A stretch of DNA of 64,000 bases from GCA-2683135 sp964507445 (GCA_964507445.1 CAZDQF010000017.1:1-64000); one strand, 5' to 3'. Shown: positions 28,066-38,400, numbered from the stretch's first letter. The notes: generated by a model not told the origin, from the sequence alone. A program made the numbers and translations.

Positions 28066-29100
28066 CTACGCCTCGAAGACCGGACGCCTCGACCACGAGC
28101 GGCGTCCGTCGCGGCGCAGGACCAGCCACCAGACGAAGAGCCCCGTCGTCGCGATTCGGCACCACACGGGGAACGCGGCCGGGAGGCTTGCGCTGAGGTC
28201 CACGAGGGCGCCGTCACCCGGGACGGGGCCGAGGCCGAACAGCCCGGGAAGGCGATACCAGTAGTAGCAGGCGATGGCCGACGCGGCGAAGGCGCGGAAG
28301 GCGACGCGGCGTGCGTCGCCGTGGACGACGGAGAGGACGACCATCAGCGCAGCGAGGGTGACCAGGCCGGCCGCATAGGGCATGCCGTACGCGAAGCCGA
28401 GGTGGCTGAATCCCTCGAGGCCGTGCCAGTCGGGGACCTGGAACCAACCCCAGATGATCCCGGGGAAGGCGCCGATCAACAGCAGACCGGCGATGCGACG
28501 CTCGAGGCCTTCGTTCACGCCGAGCAACGGATCGGCATTGGGCGTCGAGTCCGGGCAGATGGTCACGCACCGCGCGCATTTCGTGCAGTGGGCGTTGTCG
28601 AAGGTGACGGCCGGTTCGGACCCGTACAGGCGTTCGACGCCGTGGACGGGGCAGAGGCCGGAGCACCACGCGCTCTTCCAGTCGAAGCGCGTTCCAAGGG
28701 TGGCGGACACGACGGCGACGATGATCAGCGTGACCGCCGTGCTGACGCCACTCGTGTCGAGGATGACGTGCCGCAGCGGAACGAGCAGGAAGAGGAGGAT
28801 GACGCCGATGAGGAAGAGCCGGCCCTGCAGCTTCGCCGAGGGCCGACGGCGATCGGAGATGCCCATGTGCCGCGCCGCGAGGGCCGTCGTCGCGAGGGGG
28901 CAGATGTTGCGCCACAGACCGGGAGCGATGGCGAGGATCGCCGGGGCCGCGGGGATGAGGACGTTCCAGAACGCGTGCAGGCCGACCGTTGGCCAGGCAA
29001 GCAACAGGACCACGATCGCGAGGCCGACGAGCCAGACCGCTCCCTGAGCGGTCCTCCAGGCCCGGATGTTGGTGGTCGTCGTGGTGGCGTTCACGGACAT
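28066..29100 (-). CDS. Polytopic membrane 4Fe-4S protein (NosR/NapH-like)
   Basis: 344 residues with about eight hydrophobic spans. A cytoplasmic loop holds one ferredoxin-type motif, CTKCARCVTICPD. Two further Cys-Pro motifs, WRNICPLAT and CSGLCPVHGVERLYG, resemble the CxxxCP motifs of NosR and NapH. Such proteins move electrons between quinol or ferredoxin pools and periplasmic reductases. The periplasmic FMN domain of NosR is missing. In this island it could serve the NorBC-like or oxidase systems, but this is inference. Confidence 0.8.
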   Translation of the reverse strand: MSVNATTTTTNIRAWRTAQGAVWLVGLAIVVLLLAWPTVGLHAFWNVLIPAAPAILAIAPGLWRNICPLATTALAARHMGISDRRRPSAKLQGRLFLIGVILLFLLVPLRHVILDTSGVSTAVTLIIVAVVSATLGTRFDWKSAWCSGLCPVHGVERLYGSEPAVTFDNAHCTKCARCVTICPDSTPNADPLLGVNEGLERRIAGLLLIGAFPGIIWGWFQVPDWHGLEGFSHLGFAYGMPYAAGLVTLAALMVVLSVVHGDARRVAFRAFAASAIACYYWYRLPGLFGLGPVPGDGALVDLSASLPAAFPVWCRIATTGLFVWWLVLRRDGRRSWSRRPVFEA

Positions 29101-29195
29101 GTCCTCGCAAGCAAGTCGTATGCCGTCATTGGAGATTCCACCCGGATCGGGCGTGAGGGAGCCCCCCGTTCGATGCGTGGCACGGTCGGTCGATC

Positions 29196-29330
29196 ATGAA
29201 CATCCACGACTCCCATACGCACCTGTTCTCCAGACCGTTCTTCGACGCTCTGGCCGCTCTCTCTGCTTCGGGAGGGGATTCTCCCGAGTTGCTCGCGGAG
29301 GTCTCTGCGAAAGGGGGGTGGAGGTGCCTG
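29196..29330 (+). pseudogene. 5' fragment of an amidohydrolase gene
   Basis: An ATG opens a frame starting MNIHDSHTHLFSRPFFDALA and continuing LSASGGDSPELLAEVSAKGG. This has the DxHxH metal motif and N-terminal helix of metal-dependent amidohydrolases. After about 42 residues the similarity ends and the frame enters 15-bp repeats and the next gene's leader. The remaining roughly 200 or more residues of the family are absent. Confidence 0.6.
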
Positions 29331-29390
29331 GCCCCGATCGCGGTCCCCGCCCGGCGATCCTGCAGACACAGACGGCGGGTAGGCGGTTGC

Positions 29391-29465
29391 AATCCCCTGC
29401 GCATCGATCCCCTGCGTGTTAATCCCCTGCGTGTTAATCCCCTGCGCGTTGGTCACCTGTGCATT
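29391..29465. repeat. 15-bp minisatellite, five units
   Basis: Units of the type AATCCCCTGCGTGTT start at 29391, 29406, 29421, 29436 and 29451 with an exact 15-bp period. The middle units are nearly identical and the last is degenerate. It lies between the amidohydrolase fragment and the CRTAC1 gene; the 29331-29635 interval holds no other gene. Confidence 0.85.
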
Positions 29466-29635
29466 AATCCCCGCCGACCGGGCAGGATCAGCGGGCTTCT
29501 TGTGGGCCCGCCGCGGGTCTCGCGGGGACACGGAAACAGACGCACCCAGGGAGGGCGGGAAGACCGCCCCCGTCGCGATAGAATCAACGCGTCCCCGCCA
29601 TGCCCCGGTCCGGCCCGACGCCGGCGAGGAACTTC

Positions 29636-31354
29636 ATGCGACCTGTCATCGCCACGACCATCGCGGCAACGATCCTCCTCATGCTGCTCGGAGCCTGCTG
29701 CGACGCCGAACCCGATTCGACGTCGGCGACGCCGACCGGCCCCGTCACGTACGAGGACGCGACCACCGCAGCCGGGATCGCGTTCCAGCACTTCAATGCC
29801 ATCCGGGCATCGGTCCTTCCCGAAGACATGGGATCGGGAGCTGCCTGGGGAGACGTCGACGGCGACGGCGACGAGGACCTCTATCTCCTCAACTACGCCG
29901 GCCCGCTGCTCGCGCCGATGGAGACCATCAAGAAGCGCAAGGGCAACGAGTTCTTCCGCAATCAGGGCGACGGGACGTTCGTGAACGCGACGGCCGACGT
30001 CGGCCTCGCCCGCAGCGCCCGCGACGCCGCCGCGTTGTTCGCCGACCTCGACCGCGACGGCGACCAGGATCTGGTCGTCACCGGGATGGACGGCTGCATG
30101 CTGTACAGGAACGACGCCGGCAAGTTCACCGACGTCACGGCGGGCTCCGGCATCGATCGGGTCTCAGGGATGGCGCTCGGCCCGGCCCTGGGCGACTTCG
30201 ACCTCGACGGCGACCTCGATCTCTACATCCCCTGCTACGTCACCTTCCCGACGGAGAAGGCGCGCGACCGCCGCCTCGTCGGAGGGCGTCCCGAACCGTG
30301 GACGACGCCGGCGAGCTATCCCGCCCAACCGAACGTCCTGCTGCGCAATGACGGCGCGCTGAGATTCGTCGACGTCACCAAACAGGCCGGCGTCGAGAAC
30401 GGCAACGGTCGCAGCATGCAGGCCGTCTTCGTCGACCTCGACGGTGACCGCTACCCCGAGCTCTTCGTCGGCAATGACCAGTCACCGGACATCCTCTTCT
30501 CGAACCGGGGCGACGGCACGTTCGAGGACGTGAGCCTCGCTTGCGGCCTGTGGGACCCGCGCGCCAGCATGGGCGTGGCCGTCGGCGACATCGACGGCGA
30601 TCGCGACGTCGACCTTCATCTCACGCACTTCGTGCAGGAGCCTCCTGCGCTCATGCGCAACGACTCGCGCAAGGCGACGGCGGACGAGCCCGGTCACCTC
30701 CTGTTCCGGGACGTCGCCGAGCAGAGCAGTCTGCTGGCGGCGTGGTACCGCAGCCTGGTCGGCTGGGCGACGGCGCTGCAGGATCTCGACAACGACGGCG
30801 ACGTCGACCTGATCGCGTTCCACGGCAGCACCATCGAGGACGAGCTCACGCAGGAGGTCTTCACCGACCCGAAGCTCCTGCCGCAGCACCCCCTGATCCT
30901 CACCAACGATGGCAAGGGTAACCTGACCGACGTCCGCGCGGGTGCCGGGCCTTTCTTCGAGGAGCTCATGGTCGTCCGCGGCGGCGCCTTCGCCGACTAC
31001 GACCAGGACGGACGCCTCGACGTGGTCGTCAACGTCCACGCGGGGCGCGCCCGGCTGCTTCGAAACACGTCTGGCAACGAGCACGGCTGGCTACGGGTGA
31101 AGCTCGTCGGCACCAGGTCGAACCCGGACGGGGTCGGCGCCGTCGTCGAGCTCGAGCTCGACGATGGGCGCATCCTGCATCGACAGATCGTCTGCGGGTC
31201 GAGCTACCTCGCGGGTGACTCCCTTGTCGCCGCGTTCGGGACGGGCGCAGCCGCACCGAAGACTCTATCCGTCACCTGGCCGGTGACCGGTCACACCCAG
31301 GTCGTCGAAGCGCCGGAGCCAAACCGCACGATGACCGTCAGGGAGCCTGAATGA
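29636..31354 (+). CDS. CRTAC1-type FG-GAP/ASPIC-UnbV lipoprotein
   Basis: 572 residues from the ATG at 29636, preceded by GAGGA with 7-base spacing; the ATG at 29600 is less likely. The lipobox LMLLGAC follows a short signal. FG-GAP propeller repeats carry the DVDGDGDEDLYLLNY, DLDRDGDQDLVVTG and DFDLDGDLDLYIPCY type. The C-terminal ASPIC/UnbV domain is at about 480-565 (WLRVKLVGTRSNPDGVGAVV, then GSSYLAGDS). The family is common in Planctomycetota, and its function is not known. Its stop overlaps the DUF3179 start, so the two are co-transcribed. Confidence 0.9.
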   Translation: MRPVIATTIAATILLMLLGACCDAEPDSTSATPTGPVTYEDATTAAGIAFQHFNAIRASVLPEDMGSGAAWGDVDGDGDEDLYLLNYAGPLLAPMETIKKRKGNEFFRNQGDGTFVNATADVGLARSARDAAALFADLDRDGDQDLVVTGMDGCMLYRNDAGKFTDVTAGSGIDRVSGMALGPALGDFDLDGDLDLYIPCYVTFPTEKARDRRLVGGRPEPWTTPASYPAQPNVLLRNDGALRFVDVTKQAGVENGNGRSMQAVFVDLDGDRYPELFVGNDQSPDILFSNRGDGTFEDVSLACGLWDPRASMGVAVGDIDGDRDVDLHLTHFVQEPPALMRNDSRKATADEPGHLLFRDVAEQSSLLAAWYRSLVGWATALQDLDNDGDVDLIAFHGSTIEDELTQEVFTDPKLLPQHPLILTNDGKGNLTDVRAGAGPFFEELMVVRGGAFADYDQDGRLDVVVNVHAGRARLLRNTSGNEHGWLRVKLVGTRSNPDGVGAVVELELDDGRILHRQIVCGSSYLAGDSLVAAFGTGAAAPKTLSVTWPVTGHTQVVEAPEPNRTMTVREPE

Positions 31355-32004
31355 TGAAGTCACTCACGACCTCGATCCTCGTCCTCGCCATGGCGTTCGC
31401 CTTCGCCGCTTGCGGCGAGGACGCGCCCGAACAGACCGACCACGAAGCGTCGCACGAGACCGCCCACGGTGATCGGAGCCCAACCGGCGGCAAGCTCGAA
31501 ACCGATCCGATCCCGTACCGGGCCAAGGGATCGAAGCCGGCGCTCACCAAGCCCGAGTTCCGGGCGGCTGACGACGTCCCGCTCCCTGACGGGCTGAACG
31601 TCATCGGCGTCGTCATCAACGGCGAGGCCAAGGCCTACCCCACGTTCATCCTCAACCAACATCAGGTCGTGAACGACTGGCTCGGGGGCGTGCCCATCGC
31701 CCCCTCCTGGTGAAGCAGCGAGCAGACGGTCATGGTTCATGACCGACGCGTGGGCGAGAAGGTCCTCGAGCTCGAGATGTCCGGCGAGGTCAAGCTCGGC
31801 AACCTCATCATGTACGACAAGACCACCGACACCCGCTGGCTCCAGATGAACGGCGAGGCCCTTCGCGGCCCGATGAAGGGCGAGGCACTGAAGGCGCTCG
31901 AAGACGCCCAGGTCGAGAAGGCGATCTCGTGGAAGAAGTGGCAGGAGCGCCACCCCAAGACGCAGGTCCTCTGGTGCGGACACTGCTTCAACGAGGGTAA
32001 GTAG
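31351..32004 (+). CDS. DUF3179 lipoprotein, candidate selenoprotein (UGA at codon 121)
   Basis: 218 codons read through a single TGA at 31711-31713. N-terminus: signal with FAAC lipobox. Before the TGA: VVINGEAKAYPTFILNQHQV and VNDWLGGVPI, typical DUF3179. After it, in the same frame: SSEQTVMVHDRRVG, NLIMYDKTTDTRWLQMNGEA and a KKWQERHPKTQVLW end, also DUF3179. The TGA aligns with the conserved Cys of the family's TYCPL motif (here SW-TGA-SS). A perfect SECIS-like hairpin follows at 31727-31745. The C-terminus has CGHC. Read as two genes, neither half would be a complete domain. Recoding to selenocysteine is the best explanation; a nonsense mutation is the alternative. Confidence 0.75.
31727..31745 (+). 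promoter_or_regulatory. SECIS-like hairpin in the DUF3179 gene
   Basis: CGGUCAUG-GUU-CAUGACCG: an 8-bp perfect stem with a 3-base loop beginning in G, starting 13 bases after the UGA and with the loop 21 bases after it. Bacterial SECIS elements lie within the coding region at about this distance and have small loops with an early G. Sequence-level match to SelB recognition is not testable here. Confidence 0.6.
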
Positions 32005-32192
32005 ACGGCAGCAACCAGTCCCCGGCCGGCGACGTCTACTCCCCCGCCGACAGCAGCTTCAGCACCGCCTCCCCCAGCGCCTCCCGAAGACCGGAAACGC
32101 CGCCCCATCATCACGGTACGACGCCACCAGAGACGTCCATGCCAGATCCGTCGCCTTTGCATCAACGCCGCTGAACACACGACGGCGAACGG
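32005..32192. other. Intergenic, no gene seen
   Basis: About 190 bases between the DUF3179 stop and the transposase fragment. No reliable frame or terminator was identified. Confidence 0.4.
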
Positions 32193-32430
32193 ATGCCAGC
32201 GTTCATCGTCCGCCTCGTGAACCTGTTCCGCGCCTTCGCAGCCGACGGTGCCCGCATCGCCCTGGAGAACGTCGCTCTCCGGCGGCAGTTGCTCGTCCTG
32301 AAGCGCTCGGCCTAGCGCTCACGCATCAACGAGAGCCGCCGCACCTTCCGGATCTTGATGCGCCGGACGCTCGGCGATTGGAAGGAGTCCCTGCACGTCG
32401 TCAAGCCAGGGACCGTCATCAGATGCGACT
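32193..32430 (+). pseudogene. Broken integrase-core transposase fragment
   Basis: The frame from the ATG at 32193 gives IALENVALRRQLLVLKRSA, a TAG at 32313-32315, then in frame ESRRTFRILMRRTLGDWKES and HVVKPGTVIR. This is the N-terminal helix-turn-helix part of a common DDE/integrase-core transposase (ENLALRQQL... WRDAL..VKPDTVIRWH). The catalytic core is missing. It sits just inside the right end of the island. Confidence 0.8.
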
Positions 32431-32527
32431 CGATCGAAGATCGGCGTCCGTCCGGACGGAGTCAGCGTCACGGTCTACCGTCGGGCAATCCGCACGATGG
32501 CCCTGCGGATGGGGTCTTCGGGACCCC

Positions 32528-32649
32528 TGCACGCCACCATCCTGCACATCCTGGGGCTGGATCACACCCAGGTGACCTGGGTCCAGAACGGCAGCGAACG
32601 TCGGCTCACCGACGTCCACGGCCACGTCATCACCGACGTGCTGGCCTGA
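32528..32649 (+). pseudogene. Vestigial 3' end of the DUF1501 gene
   Basis: About 40 codons matching the end of the intact gene at 6833-8260, ending at TGA 32647-32649. There is no start and no upstream part; it begins directly at the island border. Confidence 0.92.
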
Positions 32650-32652
32650 GCC

Positions 32653-34278
<1,626 letters not shown>

Positions 34279-34375
34279 GGCATGAACTCCGGTTGAAGCG
34301 TGATCCTAACGCCTGAGCGCGCCCCCGACCGCCCCTCCGGTTGACAGTTGCTCCCCGAGGCGCACAGTCAGCCCC

Positions 34376-35356
34376 ATGAGCGGGCAAAACGCGGACCTGA
34401 CAGCGGAGGTGCGGGCGGCGGAGGAGCGCGTCCGGCCCTACGTCCGGGAGACTCCCCTGGAACGCTCCATCCCCCTCTCCGCCCTCGGCGGCGGCGAGGT
34501 GTGGCTCAAGATGGAGAACCTGCAGCTCACCGGGTCCTTCAAGCTGCGCGGGGCGCTGAACAAGCTGCGCTCCCTGTCCGCGGACGAGCGCTCCCGTGGC
34601 GTGGTGGCGGCGTCGTCCGGCAACCACGGCCTCGGGGTGGCCCGAGGCTGCTCCGAGCTCGAGACCGAGGGGGTGATCTATGTCCCGGAAGACGCCTCCC
34701 CCTCCAAGCTGGACTTGATCCGCGGCTACGGCGCCAAGGTGGAGATCCACGGCAGCGACTGCATCGAGTCCGAGGCGGAGGCACGGCGGGTGTCGTCGGA
34801 GACCGGCGCCGCCTACGTCTCCCCCTACAACGACGTGACGGTGCTGGCGGGACAGGGGACCATCGGCGTGGAGATCTGTCGGCAAGTGGACCACGCGGAC
34901 GCCGTGTTCGTGTCCGTGGGCGGCGGCGGCCTGATCTCCGGCGTGGGCACCTGGATCAAGCACGCATGGCCCGACGCCGAGGTGGTCGCCTGCTCGCCAG
35001 CGGCCTCGTGCGTCATGCACAGTTCGCTCGAGGCGGGTCGCATGCTGGACCTCCCCTCCGATCCGACCCTGTCGGACGGCACGGCCGGCGGCGTGGAGGA
35101 AGACACGGTGACCTTCCCCATCTGCCAGCGGGTGGTGGACCGGTCGGTGCTGGTGACGGAGGCGGAGATCGGAGACGCCATGCGCTCGGTCATCGAGGGG
35201 CACCACGTGCTGATCGAAGGCGCCGCCGGCGTCGCCGTCGCGGCCTGGATGAAGGAACGTGACCGATACGAGGGCAAGCGCGTGGTCATCGTCCTCTGCG
35301 GCGCCAACATCGGCACCAAGATCCTGGCGCGGGTGCTGGCGGGAGAGAACGGGTGA
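34376..35356 (+). CDS. Threonine dehydratase-like PLP enzyme (EutB/IlvA-type)
   Basis: 326 residues, fold-type II PLP enzyme. The PLP Lys is in LTGSFKLRGALNKL, the phosphate loop is VSVGGGGLISGVG, and SSGNHGLGVA is the substrate loop. There is no ACT regulatory domain, so it is a short catabolic form. It is translationally coupled (GTGA) to an ornithine-cyclodeaminase-like gene, the arrangement of eutBC in ectoine-utilising bacteria. No other ectoine genes are in view, so serine/threonine deamination or another amino acid is equally possible. Confidence 0.87.
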   Translation: MSGQNADLTAEVRAAEERVRPYVRETPLERSIPLSALGGGEVWLKMENLQLTGSFKLRGALNKLRSLSADERSRGVVAASSGNHGLGVARGCSELETEGVIYVPEDASPSKLDLIRGYGAKVEIHGSDCIESEAEARRVSSETGAAYVSPYNDVTVLAGQGTIGVEICRQVDHADAVFVSVGGGGLISGVGTWIKHAWPDAEVVACSPAASCVMHSSLEAGRMLDLPSDPTLSDGTAGGVEEDTVTFPICQRVVDRSVLVTEAEIGDAMRSVIEGHHVLIEGAAGVAVAAWMKERDRYEGKRVVIVLCGANIGTKILARVLAGENG

Positions 35357-36285
35357 GGATCGTCCAGCGCGAGGACATGGACGGGGTGCTGGCGCGGCTG
35401 GACGTGGTGGGCGCCATGGAGGAGGCGTTCGTCGCCTACTCGGCGGGACGGTGCGTGGTGCCTCCCCCCGGAGAGCTCACCTTCGCCGACCCTCCCGGTG
35501 ACGTCCACATCAAGTACGGCTATGTGAAGGGTGACGAACACTACGTGGTCAAGGTGGCCTCCGGGTTCTATGACAACCCGACCCTGGGCCTGTCCTCCTG
35601 CGACGGCCTCATGCTGGTGTTCGCGCAACGGACCGGCGCCCTGGAGGCCATCCTCCTGGACGGCGGGCACCTCACGGACGTGCGCACCGCCGCGGCGGGG
35701 GCCGTATGCGCACGGCACCTGGCGCCGCCGGCGCGACGCATCGGCGTGTTCGGCACGGGCATCCAGGGCCGGCGCCAGCTGGAGCTCCTGCGGAACGAGA
35801 CCACCTGCCGCGACGTCATGGCCTGGGGCCGGGACGCGGAGCGGCTCGCAGCCTACGCCGCGGACCTCGGCGCCCTCGGCTTCCGGGTCGAGACCTGTCC
35901 GGACCCGGACACCATCACGTCGTCCTGCAACCTCATCGTCACCTGCACCCCGGCCACGGACCCGCTGATCCGGGCGGCGGCGGTGCAGCGCGGCACCCAC
36001 ATCACCGCCGTGGGCTCCGACACCCCCACCAAGCAGGAGCTGGAGGGCGCGGTCATCGAAGGCGCGGACGTGGTGGTGGCGGACAGCGTCTCCCAGTGCG
36101 AGACCCGCGGCGAGATCCATCACGCCACGCGGGCCGGCGGCGTCGTGGAGCTGGGCGCGGTCATCAACGGCGACGCGCCGGGGCGCACGTCCGACGACCA
36201 GATCACGGTCGCGGACCTGACCGGCGTGGCGGTGCAGGACGTGGCCATCGCCGCGGCGGTGCTGGGGGGACTGGACGGGCCGTGA
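35353..36285 (+). CDS. Ornithine cyclodeaminase/mu-crystallin family protein (EutC-like)
   Basis: 310 residues from a GTG overlapping the previous stop, with GGGAGAG just upstream. Rossmann motif IGVFGTGIQGRRQLELL; substrate region HIKYGYVKGDEHYVVKVASG; TAAAGAVCARHLAPP precedes the NAD site. The family includes ornithine cyclodeaminase, alanine dehydrogenase and EutC. The divergent P5C dehydrogenase supports an amino-acid degradation role through ornithine or proline, but the substrate cannot be fixed. Confidence 0.87.
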   Translation: MRIVQREDMDGVLARLDVVGAMEEAFVAYSAGRCVVPPPGELTFADPPGDVHIKYGYVKGDEHYVVKVASGFYDNPTLGLSSCDGLMLVFAQRTGALEAILLDGGHLTDVRTAAAGAVCARHLAPPARRIGVFGTGIQGRRQLELLRNETTCRDVMAWGRDAERLAAYAADLGALGFRVETCPDPDTITSSCNLIVTCTPATDPLIRAAAVQRGTHITAVGSDTPTKQELEGAVIEGADVVVADSVSQCETRGEIHHATRAGGVVELGAVINGDAPGRTSDDQITVADLTGVAVQDVAIAAAVLGGLDGP

Positions 36286-36376
36286 TCACGCGGCGCGTTG
36301 ACAACGTCGCCGCCTCGGGCTTCCCTGAGGCCCGCGGCCAGGCCTCCATCTCCGGGATCGGGCCGCGCTGATCACC

Positions 36377-36985
36377 ATGGGCGCCATCCTCGCCGAGTTC
36401 ATCTTCTTCTTCGCGGTCATCGACCCTGTCGGGACCGTGCCGGTGTTCATCTCCATCACGCGACAACACACCGCGGAGGAGAAGAAGCGGATCGCCGTCC
36501 GCGCCATCCTCATCGCCGCCGCCGTGCTCCTGTTCTTCGTGGTGGTGGGAGAGATGCTCTTGAACGCCATGGCCATCGAGCTGGCGGCGTTCGAGATCGC
36601 CGGTGGCATCGTCCTGTTCCTGTTCGCGCTCTCCATGATCTTCGGGGACAGCAAGCCGGACGAGGAGCTGAAGATGGCCAAGCACTGGGGAGAGACCGCC
36701 GCCTTCCCGCTGGCCATCCCGTCCATCGCCGGCCCCGGCGCCATGCTGGCTGCGGTGCTGCTGACGGAGAACGACACCCACGGCTTCGGTGATCAGCTGC
36801 TGACCAGCGTGATCATGCTCTCGGTGCTCGGGCTGGCCCTCGTGTCCATGCTCGCCGCCGGCTGGATCGGACGGGTCATCGGCAACAGCGGCGCCATCAT
36901 CGTCAGCCGCGTCATGGGCCTGATCCTCGCCTCCGTCGCGGTGAACAGCGCCCTGGAGGGGATCAAGACCTACTTCGAGTTGTAG
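36377..36985 (+). CDS. MarC family integral membrane protein
   Basis: 202 residues, six membrane spans. Motifs are FFAVIDPVGTVPVFISITRQ near the N-terminus and PLAIPSIAGPGAMLAAVLL in the middle, with VSRVMGLILASVAVNSALEG at the end. MarC (UPF0056) proteins sit in the inner membrane and their transport role is unresolved. It is convergent with the aminotransferase gene 13 bases away, with a small GGGCC/GGCCC stem between. Confidence 0.92.
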   Translation: MGAILAEFIFFFAVIDPVGTVPVFISITRQHTAEEKKRIAVRAILIAAAVLLFFVVVGEMLLNAMAIELAAFEIAGGIVLFLFALSMIFGDSKPDEELKMAKHWGETAAFPLAIPSIAGPGAMLAAVLLTENDTHGFGDQLLTSVIMLSVLGLALVSMLAAGWIGRVIGNSGAIIVSRVMGLILASVAVNSALEGIKTYFEL

Positions 36986-36998
36986 GGCCGAGGGCCCA

Positions 36999-38123
36999 TC
37001 ACTCCGCGAGCGCAGCGGCCGTCCGCGCCAGACCGTCCAGCAGCTCCTCCGTGTGGGAGCCGAAGCCGATCCTCAGGTAGCGGTCCATGCCGTAGTGGTC
37101 TCCGGGCACCAGCAGCACGCCGTGCTCCGCCCGCATGCGCTCGCACAGCTCCGAGGAGTTCACGTCGTGGGTGTAGCGCAGCCAGAGCATGGCCCCCGCC
37201 GCCGGCTTGATGTGGGTGAGGGCCCCGCCGTGGGCATGAAGCCACTCCGCCATGACCGGGTAGTTCTCCCGCACGATGCCGCGGGTGCGCGCCAGGATGC
37301 GGGCCCGCTGACCGGGCTCGAGGGCGTGGGCGGCCAGCCGGTCGGACAGGGCCGACGGGGCGATGGTGGTGTAGTCGTGGCGGGTCCAGCAGTCGTCCAC
37401 CACGTCCGGCGGACCGACGATCCAGCCGATGCGCAGCCCCGGTAATCCGTAGGCCTTGGACAGGCCGGAGGTGATGACCACGCGCTCGGACCTCCCCCAC
37501 ATGGAGGGGGTCTCCTCGTCCGTGTCGATCTCGGCGCCGCGGTAGATCTCGTCCGCGAGCACGTAAGCGCCGACCCGATCCGCCGCCGCTCCGATGGCGT
37601 CCAGCTCCTCCGCCGTGAGGCAGGAGCCGGTGGGGTTGTTGGGGTTGCAGATGGCGATGACCTTGGTGTCCTCGGTCACCAGCTCCTTCAACGCATCCAT
37701 GTCCGGACGCCAGCGGCCCTGCTCCTCGTCCTCGATGAGGTTCCAGGCCACGGTCTCCGCGCCGTAGGCGCGACCGAGCCCCCAGACCTGCATGTAGTTG
37801 GGCAGCATCACCACCATGCGGTCCCCCGGCTCCAGCAGGGTCCAGCACAGCACCTGGTTGGCCTCGGCGCCGCCGGTGGTGATCTCAACGTTCTCCGCCG
37901 TGGTGCCCGGATACAGGGCCGCCACCCGCTCCCGCAGAGCAGGTGTCCCGTTGGTCTCGATGTAGCGCAGCTGCATGTCGAGGACCGCGGACTCCAGCTC
38001 CGGGTTCCCCTCCACCAGCTCCCGCACGGTCAGGGGCTCGACCCCGCTCTCCGACAGGTTCACGTCCACGCGGTTCTCCCACGTGGACTGCCAGCGTTCC
38101 ATCAAGAAGGGTTCAAATGGCAT
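36999..38123 (-). CDS. PLP aminotransferase, class I/II
   Basis: 374 residues from the ATG at 38123 (an ATG at 38147 adds 8). Fold-type I: ICNPNNPTG, VLADEIYRG, and the PLP Lys in SGLSKAYGLPGLRIGW. The N-terminal FLMERWQSTWENRVDVNLSE and conserved Arg in RYLRIGFG fit the aspartate/aromatic aminotransferase superfamily. The amino donor is not determinable. It is divergent from an unknown lipoprotein gene. Confidence 0.9.
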   Translation of the reverse strand: MPFEPFLMERWQSTWENRVDVNLSESGVEPLTVRELVEGNPELESAVLDMQLRYIETNGTPALRERVAALYPGTTAENVEITTGGAEANQVLCWTLLEPGDRMVVMLPNYMQVWGLGRAYGAETVAWNLIEDEEQGRWRPDMDALKELVTEDTKVIAICNPNNPTGSCLTAEELDAIGAAADRVGAYVLADEIYRGAEIDTDEETPSMWGRSERVVITSGLSKAYGLPGLRIGWIVGPPDVVDDCWTRHDYTTIAPSALSDRLAAHALEPGQRARILARTRGIVRENYPVMAEWLHAHGGALTHIKPAAGAMLWLRYTHDVNSSELCERMRAEHGVLLVPGDHYGMDRYLRIGFGSHTEELLDGLARTAAALAE

Positions 38124-38323
38124 GAGGACGACCCCTTGCAAGGGCACAGGAGAGGAGAATGACGCGCCCGTGGCGCGGCCCAGGCGCCACGCTACCTCAG
38201 GACCGATCCCGCAACCATGGACGTTCGGCCCGACCCCCGACGGACTCCACCCAAGACACGGTAGCCCCGCGCTCAGGCTACCAGCGCCAGCTCAGCGGCC
38301 AGGCGAGGGCGTCCCCTCCGCTT

Positions 38324-38349
38324 CGGGACGATCTCGGAGGATCGTCCCG
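38324..38349. promoter_or_regulatory. Perfect 10-bp palindrome upstream of lipoprotein gene
   Basis: CGGGACGATC-TCGGAG-GATCGTCCCG lies in a 277-base divergent intergenic region, about 50 bases before the ATG at 38401. TTGCACTAAACTAAG follows and could contain a -10 element. Position suggests an operator or attenuator rather than a terminator. Confidence 0.4.
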
Positions 38350-38400
38350 GGTCTTGCACTAAACTAAGGGGGGCTGGAGCACGCATTCCGCTGGAGGTCG

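Larger units (their letters stand above)
8323..32527. mobile_element. 24.2-kb genomic island between the 184-bp direct repeats
   Basis: All sequence between the two repeats. It holds the NorBC-like pair, cytochrome oxidase operon, benzoyl-CoA operon, tryptophanase and the DUF3179 gene. The right edge abuts a transposase fragment with an internal stop. No integrase was recognised and the left 400 bases hold no clear gene. Serine is mostly TCG in island genes sampled by eye and mostly TCC in flanking genes, suggesting foreign origin. The mechanism of entry is unknown. Confidence 0.75.

Noticed and set aside
29391..29465. CRISPR array
   Set aside because: Units are 15 bp with no spacers. No cas genes in the window; the 46-48 bp array at 2327 also lacks unique spacers.
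29091..29531. Minus-strand frame with NTQGI-type pentapeptide repeats
   Set aside because: The repeats are the 15-bp minisatellite read in one of several open frames. The rest of the frame has no family match and overlaps the amidohydrolase remnant and the ferredoxin-like gene's leader.
31732..32004. Separate 90-residue gene starting at an ATG after the UGA
   Set aside because: Both halves belong to one DUF3179 domain and lie in the same frame; no ribosome site precedes this ATG, which lies inside the hairpin.
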